A stretch of DNA of 64,000 nt. It comes from Acidisoma silvae (GTDB taxonomy: Bacteria > Pseudomonadota > Alphaproteobacteria > Acetobacterales > Acetobacteraceae). Both the position numbers and the translations under genes were made by a program. Below are positions 19,425 through 27,988 of this stretch, one piece after another. The notes under the pieces are model-generated. The model saw only the letters and a list, made by a program, of their open reading frames with translations, made no database searches and was not told the DNA's origin. Where the stretch lies: contig NZ_JAESVB010000003.1 in the NCBI RefSeq assembly GCF_020618775.1, positions 372,001-436,000 of the forward strand, written 5' to 3'. The stretch's first letter is position 1; every line of letters starts with the position of its first letter.

Positions 19425-20096
19425 ATGATCCGTCTTGAATCCGTCACGCTGCGCTACGGTGCCAGCCGCGCGGCCCAGGCCGAAGTGCTGCACGACATCA
19501 GTTTTCATGTGCCGGAGGGCGGCTTCCGCTGGCTGACCGGTCCGTCCGGTGCCGGTAAAACCAGCCTGATGCGCATGATTTATCTGGCAGAACGGCCGTC
19601 GCGCGGGCGCATGTTTATCCAAGGCACCGATATCGGCCGTGCCGAGCGACGCCAGCTGCCGCGTCTGCGCCGGCGAATCGGCGTCGTCTTTCAGGACTTC
19701 CGGCTGCTGCCGCATCTGACCGCCTTCGACAATGTCGCGCTGCCGCTGCGTATCGCTGGCCGGCCGGAGGGCCAGATTCGCGCGGATGTGATGGAAATGC
19801 TGCGCTGGGTCGGGCTCGCCGCGAAAATCGACTCCCACCCCTATGAATTGTCGGGTGGCGAGCAGCAGCGCGTTGCCATTGCCCGCGCCGTCATCAATCG
19901 CCCGGCTATGCTGCTGGCCGACGAGCCGACCGGCAATCTGGACGATGCCCAGGCCGAGCGGCTGATGCAGCTGTTTCAGGAACTGAACCGTCTGGGCACC
20001 ACGGCGATCGTCGCGACCCATAACGAATCGCTGCTGGCGCGCTATCCTGCCCGGATGTTGCGCCTTGAAGCCGGACATCTTGTCCAAGATGAGTGA
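19425..20096 (+). CDS. ftsE: Cell division ATP-binding protein FtsE
   Basis: This is the ABC ATPase of FtsEX, which links ATP hydrolysis to septal peptidoglycan hydrolase activation. It has 223 residues: [12 protein letters not shown], Walker A GPSGAGKT at 39-46, Q-loop [17 protein letters not shown], signature [14 protein letters not shown], Walker [12 protein letters not shown] and the switch [25 protein letters not shown] is typical of FtsE. Start ATG 19425 is favoured over in-frame upstream codons by homology. The stop overlaps ftsX by 8 bp. Confidence 0.95.
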   Translation: MIRLESVTLRYGASRAAQAEVLHDISFHVPEGGFRWLTGPSGAGKTSLMRMIYLAERPSRGRMFIQGTDIGRAERRQLPRLRRRIGVVFQDFRLLPHLTAFDNVALPLRIAGRPEGQIRADVMEMLRWVGLAAKIDSHPYELSGGEQQRVAIARAVINRPAMLLADEPTGNLDDAQAERLMQLFQELNRLGTTAIVATHNESLLARYPARMLRLEAGHLVQDE

Positions 20097-21114
20097 TCAG
20101 CCACGCCAGCCCATGAGCCCGCGCTACCAGGCCTCGGGGCCGCCGCCGCCGCCGCCGCCGCGGGCTCCGCGCGCGGCCGCGCCGCGCCGCGCCAAGGCCG
20201 CGCGCAATCTGCGCCCCGTGGGGTTCGACGATCTTGGGCTGAAACGCGCGCTGTCGGATCGACTGCTGCCGTTTCTGGTCGCCGCGATGGCCTTTCTCGC
20301 AGCGCTTGCTTTGGCGGGGGCTTTGGCGACCGCCATGCTGGCCCAGCACTGGCAACAGGGGGCGGAGGCGGAACTGACCATCCAAGTGCCGACACCGAAT
20401 GACCCGGCGGCGAGCGGGCATGGCACGCGTCTGAGCGCGGTCATGGCCATCCTGCATGCCGAGCCCGGTGTCGTCACCGCCCGTTCGATGAGCAGCGACG
20501 ATCTCGCGGCGCTTTTGAAGCCTTGGCTGGGTGATGCGGGCACGACTCTCGCCCTGCCGCTTCCGGCCGTGATTGCCGTCACGCTCGACCCTGGCCGGGC
20601 CTTGGCCGCCGATCTTCCCGCCAGGCTGACGGCTGTCGCCCCCGATACCGCAGCGGAAAGCGCGGATGTCTGGGCGGGCCGCCTGTCGGCGCTGGCGCGC
20701 AGCCTGCAGGCTTGCGCCGCCGTCATGCTGCTTCTGGTCGTGGGTGTCGCGATTGCGGTGGTGACCGTCGCGACAAGGGCCGGCCTGTCGGCGCGGCGCG
20801 ATGCCATTGAGATCGTGCATGGTCTGGGGGCGACGGACGCCTATATCGCCGGCCGCTTCGCCCGGCGCGCCATGCGGCTGGCTGCGGCCGGCGGTGTCGG
20901 CGGCGCGCTGGCAGCGTTGCCGGTGCTGCTGTGGCTTGCCTATCTGGCCGCACCCTTCGCCCAGGGCAGCGCCAGCCTATCCGATCAGACGCCGCTGATC
21001 GCCTTGCCCCTGCCGTTATGGATTGCTCTGCCGGCGCTGCCGCTGGCGGCGGCGGCCATTGGTTATGTCACCGCCGAAGGCACGGTTCGCCGATGGCTCA
21101 GACGCCTGCCGTAA
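20089..21114 (+). CDS. ftsX: Cell division protein FtsX
   Basis: This is the membrane partner of FtsE. The 341-residue protein starts [14 protein letters not shown] with a proline run and an Ala/Arg-rich cytoplasmic tail. A first transmembrane helix (LLPFLVAAMAFLAALALAG, about 61-80) precedes a periplasmic domain that in known FtsX binds hydrolase activators. Three more helices follow: VMLLLVVGVAIAVVTVAT, GGVGGALAALPVLLWLAYLA and LALPLPLWIALPALPLAAAAI-like. AIEIVHGLGATDAYIAGRF is the conserved FtsX coupling segment. The polyproline (7-8 Pro) N-terminus is not typical. It overlaps ftsE upstream and the YdcF gene downstream. Confidence 0.9.
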   Translation: MSDQPRQPMSPRYQASGPPPPPPPRAPRAAAPRRAKAARNLRPVGFDDLGLKRALSDRLLPFLVAAMAFLAALALAGALATAMLAQHWQQGAEAELTIQVPTPNDPAASGHGTRLSAVMAILHAEPGVVTARSMSSDDLAALLKPWLGDAGTTLALPLPAVIAVTLDPGRALAADLPARLTAVAPDTAAESADVWAGRLSALARSLQACAAVMLLLVVGVAIAVVTVATRAGLSARRDAIEIVHGLGATDAYIAGRFARRAMRLAAAGGVGGALAALPVLLWLAYLAAPFAQGSASLSDQTPLIALPLPLWIALPALPLAAAAIGYVTAEGTVRRWLRRLP

Positions 21115-21788
21115 CGCCGCGGCGCCGGCGGCGGACAGCGCGGCAGAAATCTGACGCCGCGCGCCAGAAATCCGGTCGCCTGCCGCCGCGCCGGCTGGGC
21201 GCGCGCCTATTGGCGTTGGCCGTCATGCTGGCGCTGGTCGCCTGGTGCGGCGGCTTTCTCTGGTTCCTGCGCAATACCTATATGCCGTCCGACCCGCCGC
21301 CGCAGGCGGACGGCATCGTCGTGCTGACGGGCGGCGAGGACCGGCTGGCGACGGCCTTTCAGATGCTCAACCAGGGGCGGGCGGATCAGCTGCTGATCTC
21401 AGGCGTGCCGGTAACGGTCTCGCTGCGCGATATGGAGCGTTCGGCGCATCTGGCCCGGCCGCCCGCTGCCTCGCACATCACCATCGGCCATCATGCCCAG
21501 ACGACTGTCGGCAATGCCGATGAAACCTCGGCCTGGGTGGAGGTGCATCATATCCGCAGGCTGATCGTGGTGACGGCCGGCTATCACATGCCCCGTGCGC
21601 TGCTGGAATTGTCACGGTCCATGCCGGGTGTGACGCTCTATCCCATGCGCGTGCAGCCGGTGGCGATTTACGACGGCGCGCGCCTGCATGTATGGCGTTT
21701 GCTGGTCTCGGAATACACCAAATGGCTGCTGGCCCAGCTGCGCTTCGGCCGGGTCGCCAGCTTTCTTCGAGGGATACACGACGCATGA
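21093..21788 (+). CDS. YdcF family (DUF218) membrane protein
   Basis: This is a 231-residue protein with an Arg-rich cytoplasmic start, one transmembrane helix (RLLALAVMLALVAWCGGFLWF, about 36-56) and a DUF218 domain: ADGIVVLTGGEDRLATAFQ, LLISGV, TSAWVEVHHIRRLIVVTAGYHMPRALLEL, cut here into VVTAGYHMPRALLEL. DUF218 proteins such as SanA/ElyC affect envelope integrity and peptidoglycan precursor pools in enterobacteria; the exact role here is unknown. It starts inside ftsX and its stop overlaps plsC (ATGA), so it belongs to the ftsE-ftsX operon. Confidence 0.88.
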   Translation: MAQTPAVTPRRRRRTARQKSDAARQKSGRLPPRRLGARLLALAVMLALVAWCGGFLWFLRNTYMPSDPPPQADGIVVLTGGEDRLATAFQMLNQGRADQLLISGVPVTVSLRDMERSAHLARPPAASHITIGHHAQTTVGNADETSAWVEVHHIRRLIVVTAGYHMPRALLELSRSMPGVTLYPMRVQPVAIYDGARLHVWRLLVSEYTKWLLAQLRFGRVASFLRGIHDA

Positions 21789-22567
21789 GGCGCCTGTGGC
21801 TGACGGCCACCTCCTTGCTGTTCAATTTAGGCTTCATCGCGACCACGACGGTCCTGAGCCTCTGGGGTTATGTCTATCTCGTTACGGGGCGGGAAAAGCG
21901 GCTGATTCGGCTGGGCCGGCTTTGGGCGCTGGTGATCATCCGACTGCTGCGGATCTGCTGCGGCATACGCGTGCGGATCATCGGCCTGGAACATCTTCCC
22001 TTTGACGGGCCGGCGCTCATCGCCTCCGTCCATCAATCGGCCTTCGACACGGCGATTTGGATGCTGATGCCGAAGCCCGCCTATGTCCTCAAGCAGGAAC
22101 TTCTGAAGGTTCCGGTTTTCGGCCGGTTGATGAAGCCCTCCGGGATGATCGCGGTGGATCGCAAGGCCGGTGCGAAGGCCATCCGCGATCTGATGCGCGA
22201 CGGCCAGGCCGCACGCGACGATGGGCGGCAAGTGGTGATCTTTCCGCAAGGAACCCGCGCCGGATTTGGCGAGCCGCGCGTTATACAGCCTGGGATCGCG
22301 GCACTGGCCGGCGCCATGGCCGTACCCGTCATTCCAGTCGCGACCAATTCCGGCGCCCATTGGGGACGCAATGCCTTTACCAAGCGCCCCGGGGTCATCG
22401 ACATCGTCATTGGCGCGCCCCTGCCGGCCGGCTTGGCCCGGGCGGCGCTGGTTTCCGCGCTGGATGAGGCCTGGACCGTGCTTGAGGCGAGAATCCACAC
22501 CCCTGTGGATAAGACTGTGGGCGAGCCGGTCTCGACCTTCGCTTCACGCACGAGGGATTTTCTGTAA
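21785..22567 (+). CDS. plsC: 1-acyl-sn-glycerol-3-phosphate acyltransferase
   Basis: This enzyme transfers an acyl chain to lysophosphatidic acid, giving phosphatidic acid for membrane lipids. It has 260 residues with an N-terminal hydrophobic segment (LLFNLGFIATTTVLSLWGYVYL) and acyltransferase motif I HQSAFD (His83, Asp88). Further family blocks are AYVLKQELLKVPVFG, GMIAVDRK and FPQGTRAGFGE (motif III EGTR variant, here QGTR), then VPVIPVATNSG. In the third block glutamine replaces the more common glutamate, a variation also seen in other PlsC proteins. It is coupled to the YdcF gene by an ATGA overlap. Confidence 0.9.
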   Translation: MRRLWLTATSLLFNLGFIATTTVLSLWGYVYLVTGREKRLIRLGRLWALVIIRLLRICCGIRVRIIGLEHLPFDGPALIASVHQSAFDTAIWMLMPKPAYVLKQELLKVPVFGRLMKPSGMIAVDRKAGAKAIRDLMRDGQAARDDGRQVVIFPQGTRAGFGEPRVIQPGIAALAGAMAVPVIPVATNSGAHWGRNAFTKRPGVIDIVIGAPLPAGLARAALVSALDEAWTVLEARIHTPVDKTVGEPVSTFASRTRDFL

Positions 22568-22717
22568 GTCTGCAATATATCTCGATTCTTGTTGTCCCCA
22601 CTCTCCTTCGCACCCTGCTTTAGAGTCCTGGGGATTATCTTGGGATAAGCTTCGCGGCGCATGATGCGTCGCGATTGTCGCTTTCCCCCGCCTCAGTCTT
22701 GCCGCATTGTCCGCCGG

Positions 22718-23143
22718 ATGCTGATGCATGCGAGTTGTGCCGCGCGAGATGGCTTGGGGATTCTGCTTACCGGTGCGCCCGGTTCCGGCAAATCTGACCT
22801 GCTTTTACGTTTGCTCGACCGGGGGTTTGATCTGGTGGCGGATGATCAGGTGACGATCGGAGACGACGGCATGGCGCGCCCGCCTGCGGCCTTGGCGGGC
22901 CTGATCGAGGTGCGTGGCCTCGGCATCATGCGGCTCCCTTTTGTCCCCTCCGCTCGGCCGGTTCTGGTCGCGGAGCTGACGGCCCAGCCGGTCGATCGGC
23001 TGCCGCAGCCGCGACGGGATAAAGTTCTCGACCTTCCAGCCATTGCGGTCGATCCGCGCCCGGCCAGTGCCGCGCAGCGCCTGGCTTTGGCTTTCGAGGT
23101 CGTGACAGGCCGCGCCAGTCAGCATAGCGGCGCTTTCGCATGA
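22718..23143 (+). CDS. hprK: HPr kinase/phosphorylase, short alphaproteobacterial form
   Basis: This serine kinase phosphorylates HPr and so modulates the regulatory PTS. Only the C-terminal kinase domain of the Gram-positive protein is present, as usual in alphaproteobacteria. Seen: MHASCAARDGLGILL, Walker A GAPGSGKS, LVADDQV (HprK motif DDxV) and IEVRGLGIM (signature ExRGLGI), then PRRDKVLDLPAIAVDPRP. From ATG 22718 the length is 141 residues; ATG 22661 gives 160 with an unusual basic start and ATG 22724 is also possible. None has a clear ribosome-binding site. The 3' end overlaps rapZ by 4 bp. It targets the HPr encoded at 24495, whose serine site is intact. Confidence 0.88.
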   Translation: MLMHASCAARDGLGILLTGAPGSGKSDLLLRLLDRGFDLVADDQVTIGDDGMARPPAALAGLIEVRGLGIMRLPFVPSARPVLVAELTAQPVDRLPQPRRDKVLDLPAIAVDPRPASAAQRLALAFEVVTGRASQHSGAFA

Positions 23144-24039
23144 CGACGCCCCCGTCGCAGCGTCGCATCGTTCTGGTGACGGGGCTATCCGGTGCCGGCA
23201 AATCCTCCATCCTCCATACGCTGGAAGATCTCGGCTATGAGACGGTGGATAACCCGCCGTTTTCGCTGCTCGATGACCTGCTCTCACGGACGGATCAGGC
23301 GCTGGCCATCGGGCTTGATGCGCGCACGCGCGGTTTCGAGGCAGCGGCCGTCCTGGCTGCGATCGAACGCCTCAAGACTGAAACCGAGATCACGCCCGAG
23401 CTGATTTTCGCGACCGCCGATGATGCGGTTCTCATGCGCCGCTATACCGAGACACGACGCCGCCATCCGCTCGCCCCGCAGGGCCAGGTGCGTGACGGAA
23501 TCGCCGCCGAACGCGCGCTGATCGACCGATTGCAGGCCGCAGCCGACCTTGTTCTGGACACCTCTGCTTTGCCATTGCCTGTGTTGCGGCAAAGGATTGG
23601 GCAGCGGTTTGGCCTCTCGCTCGATGAGGGCCTGTCGCTCACATTGATTTCGTTCGCTTATCGCGGCGGCCTGCCGGCCGAAGCCGATCTTGTTTTCGAC
23701 GCCCGCTTCCTGCGCAATCCTCACTATGACCAGACGCTGAGGCCGCGCACTGGATTGGACGCTGAAGTTTGCGCATATGTGGCTCAAGATCCGGACTGTG
23801 CGGCCTTCCAGACCCTTATCCGATCGATGGTGTTGCTTTTACTCCCACGCTTCGTGCAGGAGGGTAAGAAATATGTCACCGTCGCAATCGGTTGTTCAGG
23901 TGGGCGTCATCGCTCCGTTTTTCTGATCGAAACATTGGCTAAGCTATTACGGGAAGCAGGTTGGCAACCGATGGTTGTGCATCGAGAGCTCGATCGACCG
24001 GAACGTGAAAAAAGCCTTTCGGGTTCGGCTGCCGCATGA
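23140..24039 (+). CDS. rapZ: RNase adapter protein RapZ (YvcJ/YhbJ family P-loop protein)
   Basis: This 299-residue protein has Walker A GLSGAGKSS at about 15-23 near the N-terminus, YETVDNPP, the central RPRTGLDAEV-like segment and the C-terminal VTVAIGCSGGRHRSVFLIETLA, the RapZ/YvcJ hallmark. In Escherichia coli RapZ guides RNase E to the sRNA GlmZ to tune glucosamine-6-phosphate synthesis; in alphaproteobacteria it is encoded within the PTS cluster and its RNA partner is unknown. The start overlaps hprK (ATGA). EIIA follows after 36 bp. Confidence 0.94.
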   Translation: MTTPPSQRRIVLVTGLSGAGKSSILHTLEDLGYETVDNPPFSLLDDLLSRTDQALAIGLDARTRGFEAAAVLAAIERLKTETEITPELIFATADDAVLMRRYTETRRRHPLAPQGQVRDGIAAERALIDRLQAAADLVLDTSALPLPVLRQRIGQRFGLSLDEGLSLTLISFAYRGGLPAEADLVFDARFLRNPHYDQTLRPRTGLDAEVCAYVAQDPDCAAFQTLIRSMVLLLLPRFVQEGKKYVTVAIGCSGGRHRSVFLIETLAKLLREAGWQPMVVHRELDRPEREKSLSGSAAA

Positions 24040-24075
24040 ACTCGCGTTTGGCCATGGGAGGCCACTGAACCTATT

Positions 24076-24492
24076 ATGATCGGTCTTGTACTCGTCACTC
24101 ACGGCCATCTCGCCGAAGAGTTGCGGTCGGCAATGGAGCATGTCGTCGGACCCCAATGCGGGGTTGAGACGGTCTGCATCGGTCCCGACGACAATATGGA
24201 AGATCGGCGGCGCGATATTCAGCGCTCGATCGACCGCGTCGATTCCGGCGATGGCGTCGTGCTTCTCACCGATATGTTCGGCGGCACGCCCAGCAATCTG
24301 GCGATCTCGCTCATGGATTCAAGGTCGGTCGAGGTGATCGCGGGCGTCAATCTGCCGATGCTGGTCAAGCTCGCGAAAGTTCGCGGTCAGCAGACGCTGG
24401 AAAGCGCCGTGACCTGCGCCCAGGAAGCCGGGCGCAAATACATCGCCTGCGCCTCTCAGGTGCTGCAAGGCGTGCGCGGAACCTGCGGTTGA
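24076..24492 (+). CDS. PTS IIA component, mannose/EIIA-Man family
   Basis: This is a 138-residue EIIA domain beginning MIGLVLVTHGHLAEEL; His9 in the THG motif corresponds to the phosphorylated histidine of EIIA-Man. VLLTDMFGGTPSNLAISLM is the second family signature. No IIB, IIC or IID gene is nearby, so phosphate probably has a regulatory rather than a transport output, as described for PTS(Ntr)/EIIA-Man in other alphaproteobacteria. It is followed immediately by HPr (stop TGA 24490-24492, next ATG 24495). Confidence 0.94.
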   Translation: MIGLVLVTHGHLAEELRSAMEHVVGPQCGVETVCIGPDDNMEDRRRDIQRSIDRVDSGDGVVLLTDMFGGTPSNLAISLMDSRSVEVIAGVNLPMLVKLAKVRGQQTLESAVTCAQEAGRKYIACASQVLQGVRGTCG

Positions 24493-24494
24493 CC

Positions 24495-24818
24495 ATGCCC
24501 ACGCCGCGTCGCTGTTTCAGCCCGAATGACGTGGGGGGCGGCGGGGCTGGCCTGTCCCGCCATATTCTGATCGTCAATAAGCGCGGGCTGCATGCCCGTG
24601 CCGCCGCCAAACTGGTGACGCTGGCCGAGCAGTTCGGCGCGGAAATCAATCTCGCCAAAGACGGCCAGACAGTCTCGGCCCGTTCCATCATGGGGTTGAT
24701 GATGCTGGGCGCGGGGATCGGATCCAAGGTGACCGTCGCGGTCGAGGGCTGGGATGCCAAGGAAGCGCTCGATGCGGTTGCCGCTCTGATCGAAGCCGGC
24801 TTCCATGAGGAAGACTGA
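24495..24818 (+). CDS. HPr, phosphocarrier protein of the regulatory PTS
   Basis: HPr accepts phosphate from enzyme I on a histidine and passes it to EIIA. It has 107 residues with RGLHARAAAKLV, His33 from ATG 24495 being the phospho-acceptor. SARSIMGLMMLGAGIG carries the serine (about Ser64) equivalent to Ser46, the HprK target. Most HPr proteins are 85-90 residues; the roughly 20-residue glycine-containing N-terminal extension here (MPTPRRCFSPNDVGGGGAG) is unusual, and no internal ATG would remove it. A TTG at 24489 is an alternative start. It overlaps the enzyme I gene by 14 bp. Confidence 0.93.
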   Translation: MPTPRRCFSPNDVGGGGAGLSRHILIVNKRGLHARAAAKLVTLAEQFGAEINLAKDGQTVSARSIMGLMMLGAGIGSKVTVAVEGWDAKEALDAVAALIEAGFHEED

Positions 24819-26646
24819 GCAGAAGGCGGTCCCCAAGCCGCGCACCATTCGGGAAACGACCGTCGAGCGGGACGTCCCGCCTGAACAGCATTTCACCGGC
24901 CTGCCCATCGTTGCCGGTATCGCGGTCGGGCCTGCCTATCTTTTCCAGGATCAGACACCCGTTCTGACCACGGCGCCGATTACGGCCGAGGCAGTCGACG
25001 GCGAACTGGACCGTCTGGACGGCGCGGTCAAGAAATCCCGCCGTCAGTTGGCCAAGCTGCGTGGCCAATTGGCGATGCTGCCGGCCGAGGGGGCGGCTGA
25101 ACTGGAGCCGCTGCTCGACGCCTATATGCAGATGATCGGTCCCTCGCGCCTGCTGCGGGGCGTGCGTAAGCGGATCGAAACCCTCTCCGCCGCCGACACC
25201 GCCGTGCATGACGAGGTGGAAGAGCTGGCCGGCACCATCCTGGCTTTGCCGGATCGCGACCGCGCCGGTCTCAAGCGACGGGCCGAGGAAATTCGCGAAA
25301 TCGGACGCCGCCTGATCCGCAATCTGACCGAGACGCCCTTCCAGAGTTTCGCGAAGCTGGCCCAGGGCACCATTCTGGTCATCGACACGCTGCGGCCGGC
25401 CGACGCCGCGCTTCTAAGCCCCGCGCGGCTGGCGGGCGTCGTGACGGAGGAAGGCGGCACCGACGGCCATACCGCCGTCATGCTGCGGGCCTTGGGCATT
25501 CCGTCCGTGCTGGGCGCCGAGGGCGTGACGGATGCCATTCGCAGCGGCGCGCTGCTGGTGCTGGACGGCAGCCTGGGCAAAGTCACGCTCAATCCCGGCC
25601 CTGCCACCATGGCTAGCGCCAAGCGGTCCTCGGCGAGTTTCGCGCGGGAACGGCAGAAGCTGGCCCAGCTGCGGCGTCTTCCGGCCGAGACGATGGACGG
25701 CCAGACGGTCGAACTGCTGGCCAATCTGGAAGTGCCGCTGGAACTGCCGCTCATCGCCCAGGCCGGAGTCGAGGGAATCGGGCTGTTCCGCAGCGAGTTC
25801 ATGTTCATGAACCGGGCCGAGCTGCCGGACGAGGACGAGCAGACGGAGGTCTATGGCGCGGCGGTCGAGGCCATGGAGGGCGATCCCGTCACCATTCGCG
25901 TGCTCGACTGGGGCGGCGAAAAAGAGATCGAGGCGCTACAGAACAGCGGCTTCACCACAGAGATTTCAGGCATCAACCCGGCGCTGGGCCTGCGCGGTAT
26001 CCGCATGCTGCTCCGCAATCCCGAATTGCTGGAAACCCAGCTGGCGGCCATCTTGCGCGCCGGCAGCAAAGGACCGGTCAAAATTCTGCTGCCGATGGTG
26101 ACCTCGGTCGAGGAAGTCCGCGCCACGCGGGAGATTTTGCAGAAGGTCGTCCGTCGTCTGAAGCGGCGGGGTGAGGAATTGCCGGCGCGCATGCCGCCGC
26201 TCGGCATCATGATCGAAACGCCGGCGGCGGCGCTGTCCGCCGATGCCCTGGCGCTGGAGGCCGATTTCTTCGCCATCGGCACTAATGACCTGACGATGTA
26301 CGCCATGGCGGCCGATCGCGGCGATATCGAAGTCGCCAAACTATATGACCCGCTGCATCCTGGCCTGCTGAGGCTTATTCAATTCACGGTCGAGGCCGGT
26401 TTGCGCCTGCGCAAGCCGGTCTCGGTTTGCGGAGAAATGGCCGCCAATCCGAAGCTGACGCCGCTGCTGCTCGGCCTTGGGCTGCGGTCGCTGAGCATGA
26501 ATGCCAGCGCGGTGCCGAAGGTAAAGCTGGTGGTGCGCAATATTTCGATCGCCGAATGCGCGCGGCTGGCGCGCCGGGTGATGGAACAGACGGAACCTGC
26601 CGAGATTCGCGATCTGGTCGCCGAGTTCGCTGAAAAATCCGCCTGA
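24805..26646 (+). CDS. ptsI: PTS enzyme I (phosphoenolpyruvate--protein phosphotransferase)
   Basis: This 613-residue enzyme I lacks a GAF domain. The HPr-binding helical domain runs from about 34 to 180 (GIAVGPAYLF, LLDAYMQMIG). The phospho-histidine domain shows VVTEEGGTDGHTAVMLRALG, with His222 as the catalytic residue. The PEP-binding barrel has GLFRSEFMFMNR, RVLDWGGEKE, SIGTNDLTMYAMAADRG-type sequence (here AIGTNDLTMYAMAADRG) and VSVCGEMAANP. All key residues are present. It is the second enzyme I in the window besides ptsP, probably the donor for the adjacent HPr-EIIA. The final 30 or so codons are a conserved helical tail. About 200 bp of spacer precedes rplK. Confidence 0.94.
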   Translation: MRKTEQKAVPKPRTIRETTVERDVPPEQHFTGLPIVAGIAVGPAYLFQDQTPVLTTAPITAEAVDGELDRLDGAVKKSRRQLAKLRGQLAMLPAEGAAELEPLLDAYMQMIGPSRLLRGVRKRIETLSAADTAVHDEVEELAGTILALPDRDRAGLKRRAEEIREIGRRLIRNLTETPFQSFAKLAQGTILVIDTLRPADAALLSPARLAGVVTEEGGTDGHTAVMLRALGIPSVLGAEGVTDAIRSGALLVLDGSLGKVTLNPGPATMASAKRSSASFARERQKLAQLRRLPAETMDGQTVELLANLEVPLELPLIAQAGVEGIGLFRSEFMFMNRAELPDEDEQTEVYGAAVEAMEGDPVTIRVLDWGGEKEIEALQNSGFTTEISGINPALGLRGIRMLLRNPELLETQLAAILRAGSKGPVKILLPMVTSVEEVRATREILQKVVRRLKRRGEELPARMPPLGIMIETPAAALSADALALEADFFAIGTNDLTMYAMAADRGDIEVAKLYDPLHPGLLRLIQFTVEAGLRLRKPVSVCGEMAANPKLTPLLLGLGLRSLSMNASAVPKVKLVVRNISIAECARLARRVMEQTEPAEIRDLVAEFAEKSA

Positions 26647-26761
26647 CCGTCTTTCCGCGCGGGCGCGGGTCTGATCTGCCGTAAAGGCAGCATGGCTGCT
26701 CGGCGATATCGCTTTTGTCACATCGCTGGACTCTGAGCGGTCCTTCCTTTATGTCGCGCCC

Positions 26762-26844
26762 CTCTATCGGAACGCGGGAGAGAACGGGAAACCGCTCTCG
26801 GATGAACCGCGGTCCTTGTTCGCGTTTAAACAGGAACGAGGGTT
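26762..26844 (+). promoter_or_regulatory. Candidate 5' leader of the rplK-rplA mRNA (L1 autoregulation)
   Basis: GGGAGAG at about 26777 can pair with CTCTC at about 26801, with an A/G-rich loop, and further pairing of CGCG segments encloses this. Ribosomal protein L1 commonly represses the rplK-rplA message by binding a leader hairpin that mimics its rRNA site. The hairpin is seen; L1 binding is inference from the family. Confidence 0.4.
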
Positions 26845-27279
26845 ATGGCGAAAAAAATCGTCGGCTACGTTAAGCTGCAGATCCCGGCCGGCAAGGCCAA
26901 TCCGTCTCCGCCGGTGGGCCCCGCGCTCGGCCAGCGCGGCCTGAACATCATGCAGTTCTGCAAGGAATTCAATGCGGTCACGCAGGGTATGGAGCCGGGC
27001 ATGCCGGTTCCGGTGGTCATCACCGCCTTCGCTGACCGTACGTTTACGTTCATCACCAAGACCCCGCCGAACACCTACTTCCTGATGAAGGCTGCGAACA
27101 TCAAGAAGGGTTCGCCGACCGTGGGCAAGGGCGCGACCGTCGGCAAGGTGACGATGTCCCAGCTGCGCGAGATCGCCGCGACCAAGATGATCCACATGAA
27201 CGCGAACGACGTCGATGGCGCCGTCCGCATGCTGGTAGGTTCGGCCCGCTCGATGGGCCTTTCGGTGGTGGAGGGCTGA
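26845..27279 (+). CDS. rplK: 50S ribosomal protein L11
   Basis: This is part of the GTPase-associated centre of the large subunit. It has 144 residues: [42 protein letters not shown] (the L11 signature) and the C-terminal RNA-binding domain [19 protein letters not shown]-type ribosome-binding site precedes the ATG. It is 4 bp upstream of rplA. In most bacteria secE-nusG lie immediately upstream; here the enzyme I gene does. Confidence 0.98.
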   Translation: MAKKIVGYVKLQIPAGKANPSPPVGPALGQRGLNIMQFCKEFNAVTQGMEPGMPVPVVITAFADRTFTFITKTPPNTYFLMKAANIKKGSPTVGKGATVGKVTMSQLREIAATKMIHMNANDVDGAVRMLVGSARSMGLSVVEG

Positions 27280-27283
27280 TCCC

Positions 27284-27988
27284 ATGGCCAAGAACAAGCG
27301 CCTGACGGCCGGCTACGAGACTTTCGACCGCAACAAGGTCTATTCGCTCGCCGAAGCGATCAAGCTGGTGAAGGGCAATGCCCGTGCCAAGTTCGACGAG
27401 ACGGTTGAGTTCTCGATGAATCTCGGCATCGATCCGCGTCACGCCGACCAGATGGTCCGTGGCCTGATCAGCCTGCCGAACGGCACCGGCAAGGTGCTGC
27501 GCGTCGGCGTCTTCGCTCGTGGCGCGAAGGCTGAGGAAGCGCTCGCCGCTGGTGCCGACGTGGTCGGCGCCGAAGACCTGGCCGAGAAGGTCCAGGCCGG
27601 TGAGATCGCATTCGACCGCTGCATCGCGACCCCGGACATGATGGCTCTCGTCGGTCGTCTTGGTAAGATCCTCGGGCCGCGCGGCCTGATGCCGAACCCG
27701 AAGCTCGGCACCGTGACCATGGACGTCAAGGGCGCCGTTTCCGCCGCCAAGGCTGGCCAGGTTGAGTTCCGCGCCGAAAAGGCCGGTATCATCCATGCTG
27801 GCGTCGGCAAGGCGAGCTTTGACGAAGAGAAGCTGGTCGAGAATATCCGCGCGCTCGCCGACGCAGTGACCAAGGCCAAGCCGACGGGTGCCAAGGGCAC
27901 TTATTTGCAGAAGGCCGCGCTGAGCTCGTCTCAGGGCCCGGGCATCCGCGTGGATGTCTCGACCCTGCTGGCCTCGGCCGCGCAGTAA
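27284..27988 (+). CDS. rplA: 50S ribosomal protein L1
   Basis: This 23S rRNA-binding protein of the L1 stalk is also an mRNA repressor of its own operon in other bacteria. The 234 residues include [39 protein letters not shown] (the L1 signature, [10 protein letters not shown]) and [17 protein letters not shown]. Normal length. It is followed by a 307-bp leader before rplJ that contains a GC-rich hairpin, so rplKA and rplJL expression can be uncoupled. Confidence 0.98.
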   Translation: MAKNKRLTAGYETFDRNKVYSLAEAIKLVKGNARAKFDETVEFSMNLGIDPRHADQMVRGLISLPNGTGKVLRVGVFARGAKAEEALAAGADVVGAEDLAEKVQAGEIAFDRCIATPDMMALVGRLGKILGPRGLMPNPKLGTVTMDVKGAVSAAKAGQVEFRAEKAGIIHAGVGKASFDEEKLVENIRALADAVTKAKPTGAKGTYLQKAALSSSQGPGIRVDVSTLLASAAQ

